Positions 1 to 5,215 of a stretch of DNA of 6,618 nucleotides are shown here, in pieces. Location: contig JAXMLJ010000127.1 of NCBI GenBank assembly GCA_034368805.1, forward strand, positions 1-6,618, written 5' to 3'. Below the pieces are notes generated by a model. That model saw only the letters and a list, made by a program, of their open reading frames with translations, searched no databases and was not told the DNA's origin. Source of the stretch: UBA2272 sp034368805. GTDB lineage: Bacteria; Actinomycetota; Coriobacteriia; Anaerosomatales; Anaerosomataceae. Both the position numbers and the translations under genes were made by a program. The stretch's first letter is position 1; every line of letters begins with the position of its first letter.

Positions 1-1271
1 CGGCGGCGGAACTCGCCCCCGTACTCGGCAGCGCGCTCGATGAGTGGGGCGCCACGCGCTGCTTCGAGACCATCGAGATGCCGCTGATCCCGGTCCTCGT
101 GCGCATGGAGGAGGTCGGGGTCGGGATCGACCGCGATGTTCTCGGGGCGCTTTCGGCCGAGACGCATCGCGACATCGAGGCGCTCGTGGCCGAGATACAC
201 GGGCTTGCGGGCTGCGAGTTCACGATAGACTCGCCCAAGCAGCTCGCCGAGGTGCTCTTTGACAAGCTCGGGTTGCCCACCGGCAAGCGCACCAAGACCG
301 GCTACTCCACCGACGCGAGCGTGCTCGCGGACCTTGTACCGTTGCACCCCATCGCCGCAAAGGTCGTTGCGTACCGCGAGCTCACCAAACTGACCAGCAC
401 GTACATCGACGTGCTGCCTCGCCTCGTGGGGGAGGATGGCCGCCTGCATACGACCTTCAACCAGACCGTCGCGGCCACCGGGCGCCTGTCGAGCAGCAGC
501 CCCAACCTCCAGAACATCCCGGTGCGCACCGACCTCGGCCGCCGCATCCGCGCGGCGTTCGTGCCTGCGCGCGCAGGCGATCTCATTCTCGGTGCCGACT
601 ACTCGCAAATCGAGCTGCGTATCCTCGCGCATCTCTCCGACGACGCGGGCCTCGTCGAGGCGTTCACGTCAGGCGCGGACTTCCACGCGGCCACGGCCTC
701 GCGCGTCTTCGGCGTCGAGCCCGAGGCAGTCGATGCCGATATGCGCCGCAAGGCGAAGGCCGTGAACTTCGGCATCGTGTACGGCATCTCCGCGCACGGG
801 CTTGGCGACTCGCTCGGCATCGGATATGCCGAGGCGCAGGCCACCATCGACCGGTACTTCGCGGCGTATCCGCGCGTGCGCGCGTACCTCGACGAGACCG
901 TTGCCGAGGCGCACAAGGCCGGCTACGCGGCGACGCTGTTCGGACGCCGCCGACCCATCCCGGAGCTCAACAGCTCGAACTACAACCTCCGGTCGTTTGG
1001 CGAGCGAACGGCGATGAACCACCCGATGCAGGGGACGGCGGCCGATCTCATGAAGCTCGCGATGATCGAGGTGGACCGGCTCCTGCGTGCCGAGGGGCTT
1101 GCATCGCGCATGGTCCTGCAGGTGCACGACGAGCTCGTCTTCGAGTGTCCGCCAGCCGAGCTCGAGGCGCTGGCCGCGCTTGCGTGCGAGGCTATGACCG
1201 GGGTGGCAGAGCTCCGCGTGCCGCTCGAGGTGAGCGTGGGCTCGGGACCGGACTGGGCGAGCGCCAAGTAG
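1..1271 (+). CDS. polA: DNA polymerase I, C-terminal polymerase domain (5' end outside window)
   Basis: Pol I fills gaps and replaces RNA primers during lagging-strand synthesis and excision repair, in the cytoplasm. The frame is open from base 3 to the TAG at 1269-1271, giving 422 visible residues; residues before the first ATG (base 78) already read as Pol I thumb sequence (FETIEMPLIPVL), so that ATG is internal. Seen in order (residues counted from base 3): TGRLSSSSPNLQNIP at 159-173; motif A DYSQIELR from Asp199, with the palm metal-binding Asp and the steric-gate Glu; motif B (fingers O-helix) K-A-V-NFGIVYG around Asn255-Phe256, with the Phe usual in Pol I; HPMQGTAADLMK around 340-351; motif C VHDE with the second catalytic Asp at 376; and a typical C-terminus, VPLEVSVGSGPDW. 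All catalytic motifs are intact. The family is usually about 850-900 residues, so roughly half is missing upstream and the state of the proofreading domain cannot be judged. The identity is certain. Confidence 0.98.
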   Translation, partial: AAELAPVLGSALDEWGATRCFETIEMPLIPVLVRMEEVGVGIDRDVLGALSAETHRDIEALVAEIHGLAGCEFTIDSPKQLAEVLFDKLGLPTGKRTKTGYSTDASVLADLVPLHPIAAKVVAYRELTKLTSTYIDVLPRLVGEDGRLHTTFNQTVAATGRLSSSSPNLQNIPVRTDLGRRIRAAFVPARAGDLILGADYSQIELRILAHLSDDAGLVEAFTSGADFHAATASRVFGVEPEAVDADMRRKAKAVNFGIVYGISAHGLGDSLGIGYAEAQATIDRYFAAYPRVRAYLDETVAEAHKAGYAATLFGRRRPIPELNSSNYNLRSFGERTAMNHPMQGTAADLMKLAMIEVDRLLRAEGLASRMVLQVHDELVFECPPAELEALAALACEAMTGVAELRVPLEVSVGSGPDWASAK

Positions 1272-1287
1272 CTGTGCGGAAGAAGCC

Positions 1288-1308
1288 TGAACGGGCCTGT
1301 GCCGTTCA
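1288..1308 (+). terminator. Hairpin just after polA, possible terminator
   Basis: TGAACGG (1288-1294) is the exact reverse complement of CCGTTCA (1302-1308), giving a 7-bp stem with a 7-nt loop, 16 bases after the polA stop. No T-run follows, so intrinsic termination is uncertain. A second hairpin lies about 25 bases downstream, and either could end the polA transcript. Confidence 0.35.
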
Positions 1309-1333
1309 CCGATTCGTGCCAGTCTCTGGTCTA

Positions 1334-1352
1334 TCGCAGCGCGGCGCTGCGA
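1334..1352 (+). terminator. Second GC-rich palindrome between polA and the protease gene
   Basis: TCGCAGCGC and GCGCTGCGA flank a single central G, making a perfect odd-length palindrome that can fold into an 8-bp stem with a 3-nt loop. No T-run follows. It ends 74 bases before the protease start codon and abuts a -10-like box, so it could be a terminator for polA or a protein-binding site at the protease promoter. The sequence alone does not decide this. Confidence 0.35.
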
Positions 1353-1355
1353 GCA

Positions 1356-1361
1356 TATGAT
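1356..1361 (+). promoter_or_regulatory. Candidate -10 box for the protease gene
   Basis: TATGAT matches the sigma-70-type -10 consensus at five of six bases in an otherwise GC-rich spacer. It would place transcription start near base 1368 and leave a leader of about 60 nt. No convincing -35 hexamer or TGn extension is present, and the upstream flank is the palindrome at 1334-1352, so the assignment is weak. Confidence 0.25.
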
Positions 1362-1414
1362 TGTCTCCGTGCCGAACGCGCGGACGTTCGTCACCTGGGG
1401 GTTCTTCATCGCGC

Positions 1415-1423
1415 AAGGGGGAG
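1415..1423 (+). promoter_or_regulatory. Ribosome binding site fixing the protease start
   Basis: The purine run AAGGGGGAG ends 3 bases before the ATG at 1427; its AAGG part lies 8 bases away. It is the only strong Shine-Dalgarno match in the spacer. It favours ATG 1427 over the in-frame TTG at 1361, whose extra 22 residues (Ser/Arg/Gly-rich) would precede the signal peptide. Confidence 0.8.
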
Positions 1424-1426
1424 ATC

Positions 1427-1516
1427 ATGTCACGTGGTCGTTCGTTACGCATGCGCGCGTTCCGCCTGCTGTTGGTAGGGGTCTTGTGCCTCGCCATGGT
1501 GCCAGCGGTCGCGGTC
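1427..1516 (+). other. Signal peptide of the S8 protease
   Basis: Residues 1-30 show a basic n-region (five Arg among the first 13 residues), a hydrophobic core (LLLVGVLCLAMVPAVAV) and an AVA-type small-residue cleavage site near 27-30, followed by a Pro/Ala-rich stretch. This fits Sec export and cleavage by signal peptidase I. Cys21 is preceded by Leu, not Gly/Ala/Ser, so it is not a lipobox. There is no twin-arginine motif. Confidence 0.85.
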
Positions 1517-4500
1517 GGCACGGGGGATCCGGAGGCGGCGCCGTCCGCCCAGCCGCTCAAGGCGCCTCCGAACGCCGCGGTCGATGCGGCCGGTCATCCG
1601 TACGTCGACGGCGAGCTCATCGTCAAGTTCAGGCCGGGGATGAGCGCTGCCGCAGCTGCTGAGGTCAACGGCAGGCTCGGCGTGAGCAAGGTCGCCGAGG
1701 CCAAGGGTGTTCCCGGGCTTCAGCTGGTAAGGCTCCCGAAGGGCGCCAAGACCGCGGACGCGACGATCCGTTACGCCGAGTCCTCGGTGGTCGAGTACGT
1801 TCAGCCCAACTACCTCCACCGTGTTTCCGCGATGCCCGACGATCCGCGTCTGCCAGAGCTTTGGGGCATGAACAACGAGGGGCAGACCGGCGGTACCGAG
1901 GACGCCGATATCGATGCGCCTGAGGCCTGGGACGTCCAGACCGGAAGCAATCAGGTGGTCGTGGCCGTCATCGATACCGGCGTGGACTACCGCCATCCGG
2001 ACCTCGCGGACAACATGTGGGTCAACGAGGGCGAGATCCCGGGAAACGGCCTAGATGACGACGATAACGGCTACGTCGACGACGTCTACGGCTACGACTT
2101 CTTCAATTACGATGGCGACCCCGTCGACGATCACAGCCACGGCACACACTGCTCCGGCACGATCGGTGCGGTCGGCGATAACGGCATTGGTGTGGCGGGC
2201 GTCGCGTGGGATGTCAAGATCATGGCGGTGAAGTTCCTCTCCTCCGAGGGCTGGGGAGACACCTGGGGCGCCGTGGACTCCATCTACTACGCCGACATGA
2301 TGGGCGCCGACATCATGTCCAACTCGTGGGGCGGCGGTCCGTGGGAGCAGGTCCTCTACGATGCGATCGCCAGCACCGACGCGCTCTTTGTCGCCGCTGC
2401 CGGCAACGACATGTCGGACACGGATCAGTTCCCCAACTACCCGTCCGGCTACGAGCTGCCCAACGTGCTCGCGGTCGGCGCGACCGACCACAACGACCAG
2501 ATCGCCTGGTTCTCAAACTGGGGGGCCGAGACGGTTGATGTCTTCGCTCCCGGCGAAGAAGTGCTGAGCACGGTCGCGGGAGCCCCGCCGACCTTCGAGC
2601 CCCGGGTCGTGGACTCGTTCTTCGTCAACGCATGTGACGATCTGACGGATTGGGACATCGGCAGCTACAACAGCAGACCGTGGGCGCTTTCGACGGATTG
2701 GTTCGCCTCGGAGCCCGCAGCACTCGCTCACCTGCAGTACGTCGACAACGAGGACTCGTGGGCGTACTTGAACGACCCTGTCGATCTCTCAGCGATGTCC
2801 GCACCCTGGCTCCGGTTCCAGGCCTTCTACGAGATCGAGCACGGCTACGACTTCCTCAACGCGTGGGCCTCGGCTGACGGTGCCAGCTGGACCAAGGTCG
2901 CCTCGCTCACCGGCTATTCGGGCGGGTGGGACTCCCCGAGCGGCTATACGACCATCGACTGCGACCTGTCCGACTTCGCGGGCGATTCCGACGTGTACAT
3001 CGCGTTCAGTTTCGAGTCGGACTACTCGATGGACTCCAAGTGGGGGTACATCGGCGCGGTTGTCGATGACCTCGAGATCGTGGAGTTGGCGACGTACTTT
3101 GCGGACGACTTCAGTGACCTTGCCGCATGGGACGCGTCCGCGTACACGAACCAGCCCTGGGCACTCACGTCCGAGCTGATGGTCTCCAGCCCGAGCTCGG
3201 TGGGCGTCATAGACTACGGTGACAACGAAGAGGCGTGGCTCAAGCTAACGAGTCCACTCGACCTGTCCGGTGCATCCGCGGAGCTGGCGCTCACGTTCGA
3301 AGCCTTCTACTACACGGATCCCGACCTTGACGTCATGACCGCGTACGCCTCCACCGATGGGTTGACGTGGAGCGAGCTTGCGAGATATTCGGGGTTCAGC
3401 GGCATGTGGGAGCCGGGATTCGAGTCCAAGGTCGTCGATCTCTCGACGTTCGCGGGAGAGTCCCAGGTCTACCTGGCGTTCGGGTTCACGAGTGATGGCG
3501 AGTTCTCCTCGGCCGACGGCCTGCTCGGCGTGGCTGTAGACGACCTCGCAGTGCTCGAAGGCGTGTGGGCCGAGGCCGATTACACCAACGCGTACGAGTG
3601 GTTCAGCGGCACTTCGATGGCCACGCCGCACGTCGCCGGCATCGCTGCGCTGGTGCTGTCCGAGTGGCCGAACGCCACCGGCCTGGATCTCAAGAACGCG
3701 GTTATGGCCGGCGCCGACTACCTGCCGCAGCTCGACGGCATGTGCGTGACCGGTGGGCGCGCGAACGCTTCGCGCTCCTTGAGCGATGTCTTCGGCCCTG
3801 CGATCACCGACGACAATACGGGTTCGTATGTGGGACGTGCCGAGATCACGCTGACGGCTACCGATGATGCCGGTGTGGCGTCGATCTCCTACGCCTTCGA
3901 TGATGACGACCCAACGACCGTGTTCGATGACGTTGCGGTCGCCGTCAGCACCGCGCCGTCGCGCGAGCATTCGCTCACGTACTGGGGCGAGGACATGCTC
4001 GGCAACGTGAGCGAGCCGGTGACCGTGTACTTCGAGCTGCTGCGTGGCGAGCCCGCCGCGATCCGGGTCTCAGGGCCGGACCGCTGGTCGACCGCCGTGG
4101 CCGCCTCTGAGAAGGCGTTCCCCAATGGTGCCGATACTGTGGTCATCGCGACGGGTCGAAACTGGCCCGACGCGCTCGGCGGCACCGCGCTGGCCGGTGT
4201 GGTCGACGGTCCGATCCTGCTCACCGACACAATGGCCGCACCCGGGATCGTCATCGACGAGGTTGAGCGTCTCGGCGCCTCGAACGCCTACGTGCTTGGC
4301 GGGACGAGCGCCGTGAGCGCTGACGTGGTCTCGCAGCTCGTTGCGGTCATGGGCCCCGGCAGCGTCACGCGTCTGTCGGGTGACGACCGCTACGCGACTG
4401 CTGAGGCGATTGCCGACGAGGTCATCGCGCTTCATCCGTCCTACGACGGAACGGTGCTCGTGGCCACCGGCGCCAACTATCCGGACGCGCTTGCCGCGGC

Positions 4501-4972
4501 GCCGATCGCCACGCATCGCGGGTGGCCGATCGCGCTCGCCAATCCGTCCGGTGCGCTTGCGGTCCCGGAACAGGCATCGCAGGCGATCATCCTCGGTGGT
4601 GCGAGCGTCGTGTCTTCAGGTATGGAAGCGGCACTCACCGGGCTGTTTGGCGAGGGAAGCGTCGTGCGTAAGGGCGGCGCAGATCGCTACGCCACGGCGG
4701 CGCTGATCGCCTCATACGGCGTTAGCAACGGTCTGCACTGGGAGGGCGTGGGCGTCGCCACGGGTACCTCGTTTGCCGACGCGCTCGCCGGCGGTGCGAT
4801 GCTCGGGCAACTGCGGTCGCCGCTGCTGCTCACGCCGGGTGACGCGCTGTCGGCATCCGCGCGTGCGCCACTGTCGGTGAACAAGCGGTCCATCCAGACG
4901 GTACACATCATCGGTGGGGCGAGCGCGGTGAGTGAGACCGTGCGCAGCCAGATACTGAGCGCGATCGAGTAG
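1427..4972 (+). CDS. Secreted S8 (subtilisin-like) serine protease with split catalytic domain and three C-terminal CWB2 repeats
   Basis: This is an exported endopeptidase, probably held on the cell wall, of 1181 residues. Seen in order: a basic N-terminus plus hydrophobic stretch (about 9-30); a propeptide resembling the fervidolysin/I9 type (about 58-133, with GELIVKFRPG); then S8 catalytic blocks with Asp183 (DTGVD), His238 (HGTHCSG), oxyanion Asn327 (AAGND) and Ser730 (GTSMATPHVAG). A Ca-binding-like loop rich in Asp and Asn follows the Asp motif (about 200-223). Asn327 and Ser730 are 403 residues apart, against about 66 in subtilisin, because two related jelly-roll-like modules sit between them (about 394-553 and 556-711). 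After the catalytic domain come an Ig/FN3-like beta module (about 786-873) and three CWB2 repeats (about 877-1181). There is no LPXTG motif or C-terminal membrane helix, so anchoring would be through CWB2. All catalytic residues are present, so it is probably active. The substrate is unknown and no specific gene name is recognised. Confidence 0.95.
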   Translation: MSRGRSLRMRAFRLLLVGVLCLAMVPAVAVGTGDPEAAPSAQPLKAPPNAAVDAAGHPYVDGELIVKFRPGMSAAAAAEVNGRLGVSKVAEAKGVPGLQLVRLPKGAKTADATIRYAESSVVEYVQPNYLHRVSAMPDDPRLPELWGMNNEGQTGGTEDADIDAPEAWDVQTGSNQVVVAVIDTGVDYRHPDLADNMWVNEGEIPGNGLDDDDNGYVDDVYGYDFFNYDGDPVDDHSHGTHCSGTIGAVGDNGIGVAGVAWDVKIMAVKFLSSEGWGDTWGAVDSIYYADMMGADIMSNSWGGGPWEQVLYDAIASTDALFVAAAGNDMSDTDQFPNYPSGYELPNVLAVGATDHNDQIAWFSNWGAETVDVFAPGEEVLSTVAGAPPTFEPRVVDSFFVNACDDLTDWDIGSYNSRPWALSTDWFASEPAALAHLQYVDNEDSWAYLNDPVDLSAMSAPWLRFQAFYEIEHGYDFLNAWASADGASWTKVASLTGYSGGWDSPSGYTTIDCDLSDFAGDSDVYIAFSFESDYSMDSKWGYIGAVVDDLEIVELATYFADDFSDLAAWDASAYTNQPWALTSELMVSSPSSVGVIDYGDNEEAWLKLTSPLDLSGASAELALTFEAFYYTDPDLDVMTAYASTDGLTWSELARYSGFSGMWEPGFESKVVDLSTFAGESQVYLAFGFTSDGEFSSADGLLGVAVDDLAVLEGVWAEADYTNAYEWFSGTSMATPHVAGIAALVLSEWPNATGLDLKNAVMAGADYLPQLDGMCVTGGRANASRSLSDVFGPAITDDNTGSYVGRAEITLTATDDAGVASISYAFDDDDPTTVFDDVAVAVSTAPSREHSLTYWGEDMLGNVSEPVTVYFELLRGEPAAIRVSGPDRWSTAVAASEKAFPNGADTVVIATGRNWPDALGGTALAGVVDGPILLTDTMAAPGIVIDEVERLGASNAYVLGGTSAVSADVVSQLVAVMGPGSVTRLSGDDRYATAEAIADEVIALHPSYDGTVLVATGANYPDALAAAPIATHRGWPIALANPSGALAVPEQASQAIILGGASVVSSGMEAALTGLFGEGSVVRKGGADRYATAALIASYGVSNGLHWEGVGVATGTSFADALAGGAMLGQLRSPLLLTPGDALSASARAPLSVNKRSIQTVHIIGGASAVSETVRSQILSAIE
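1598..1825 (+). other. Propeptide (fervidolysin/I9-like) of the S8 protease
   Basis: Residues about 58-133 begin YVDGELIVKFRPGMS and end VVEYVQPNYLHRV, the usual start and end of subtilase propeptides that assist folding and inhibit the enzyme until removed. The following stretch, DDPRLPELWGMNNEGQTGG with DIDAPEAWD, is the typical start of the mature catalytic domain in this subgroup. Cleavage is expected near residues 134-140; the exact site is inferred. Confidence 0.75.
2576..3580 (+). repeat. Tandem MAM/jelly-roll-like modules inserted in the S8 catalytic domain
   Basis: Residues about 384-718 interrupt the S8 fold after FAPGEEVLSTV and before YEWFSGTSMA. They contain two clearly related copies (about 394-553 and 556-711) sharing PWAL, DNE-x-W followed by L, P-x-DLS, a hydrophobic strand ending AFY, an S/T-DG-x-(S/T)-W motif, SG-x-W, DLS-x-FAG-x-S-x-VY-x-AF-x-F, and a final VDDL. 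This pattern resembles the carbohydrate- or protein-binding beta-sandwich modules (MAM-like) of immune inhibitor A-type and other secreted bacterial proteases. The copies have diverged well beyond recent duplication. Their likely job is substrate or surface binding beside the active site; that is inference. Confidence 0.75.
3782..4045 (+). other. Ig/FN3-like beta-sandwich linker module in the S8 protease
   Basis: Residues about 786-873 have alternating hydrophobic strands with the motifs DDNTGSYVG, ITLTATDDAGVASISYAFDD and WGEDMLGNVSEPVTVYFEL. This resembles the small Ig-like modules (OmpL47 or chitobiase C-terminal type) often found next to CWB2 repeats, where D-x-xGN-x-S precedes the last strand. 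It probably spaces the catalytic domain from the wall-binding repeats. Confidence 0.55.
4055..4969 (+). repeat. Three cell-wall-binding type 2 (CWB2) repeats at the protease C-terminus
   Basis: Three repeats of about 95-105 residues start near residues 877, 978 and 1077. Each has the family signatures: R-x-SG-x-DR-(Y/W)-x-TA (third copy GGADRYATA), then ATG-x-N-(W/Y)-PDAL (third copy ATGTSFADAL), then a LGG or IGG-(T/A)-S-x-VS strand. Three tandem CWB2 modules are the usual number; in Clostridioides difficile they fold as a trimer and bind an anionic wall polymer (established for that species). Here they are the expected non-covalent anchor. The second copy differs in mid-repeat (IALANPSGALAVPEQ replaces the usual LLLT-like strand). 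Confidence 0.93.
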
Positions 4973-4996
4973 TCTGGCGCGCTGCATCACGTGACA

Positions 4997-5031
4997 TGCG
5001 GGCCGGGGCGGCACGTCCGCTCCGGCCCGCA
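4997..5031 (+). terminator. Strong GC-rich hairpin after the protease gene, probable terminator
   Basis: TGCGGGCCGGGGCGG (4997-5011) pairs with CCGCTCCGGCCCGCA (5017-5031) through 15 bp with one G-T wobble and a 5-nt CACGT loop, starting 25 bases after the stop codon. ACGTG (4989-4993) can pair with CACGT (5032-5036) to extend the stem by 5 bp past a 3-nt bulge. No T-run follows, which is common in high-GC actinobacteria. It separates the protease transcript from the rpsA promoter. Confidence 0.7.
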
Positions 5032-5079
5032 CACGTCGAGCCCGCCCGCCATGTCGTTCTCGCGCGGGGCAGGGGCGTC

Positions 5080-5088
5080 TGCTATCAT
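5080..5088 (+). promoter_or_regulatory. rpsA: Extended -10 promoter of rpsA
   Basis: TGCTATCAT combines a TGn extension with a -10 hexamer, TATCAT (5083-5088), in an AT-richer patch of a very GC-rich spacer. Transcription would begin near base 5095 and leave a leader of about 120 nt. No good -35 box is visible at 16-18 bp upstream; TTCTCG at 5057-5062 is 20 bp away. Its position after the terminator-like hairpin and before rpsA supports the assignment. Confidence 0.55.
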
Positions 5089-5097
5089 ATCGGGGCT

Positions 5098-5214
5098 ACG
5101 CGCGCCCGCGCGTGGCGGACAGTCCTATAGGCCCCCGAGAGCATGACCGACCGGAAAGCGAGCGACCGAGACGTTGGCACCCGGGGCCCCCGAGGTACGA
5201 AAGGGGCCACCAAC
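5098..5214 (+). promoter_or_regulatory. rpsA: Structured 5' leader of rpsA
   Basis: Three pairing elements are visible. ACGCGC/GCGCGT (5098-5103 with 5108-5113) form a small hairpin near the 5' end. GGCCCC (5185-5190) can pair with GGGGCC (5203-5208), which contains most of the Shine-Dalgarno sequence. GTTGG (5173-5177) can pair with CCAAC (5210-5214) as an outer stem. The segment GCCCCCGAG occurs twice (5131-5139 and 5186-5194), so two C-rich segments could each pair with the Shine-Dalgarno. E. coli rpsA is known to be autoregulated through its leader; whether this leader acts similarly is inference, and no known leader family is recognised. Confidence 0.4.
5200..5206 (+). promoter_or_regulatory. 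rpsA: Ribosome binding site deciding the rpsA GTG start
   Basis: AAAGGGG lies 9 bases before GTG 5216. The internal ATG at 5276 is preceded by GAGGAG with no spacing at all, and GTG 5243 has only a weak purine run, so GTG 5216 is preferred. It adds 20 mainly acidic residues ahead of that ATG. Confidence 0.65.
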
Positions 5215-5215
5215 A

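Noticed and set aside
669..1409. Long - strand reading frame opposite polA
   Set aside because: It lies opposite intact polA motifs, and its Arg/His/Ala-rich translation resembles no known family. Long antisense frames are expected at this GC content.
1361..1426. In-frame TTG start 22 codons upstream of the chosen protease start
   Set aside because: It has no ribosome binding site, would place a Ser/Arg/Gly-rich stretch before the signal peptide, and lies upstream of the strong AAGGGGGAG that serves ATG 1427.
1487..1489. Cys21 as a lipoprotein lipobox cysteine
   Set aside because: The preceding residues are Gly-Val-Leu; a lipobox needs a small residue directly before the Cys. A clear AVA cleavage site follows.
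3245..3970. Long - strand reading frame opposite the protease gene
   Set aside because: It is a shadow of the inserted module, the Ser motif region and the Ig-like module, with low-complexity Arg/Val/Gly content and no recognisable domain.
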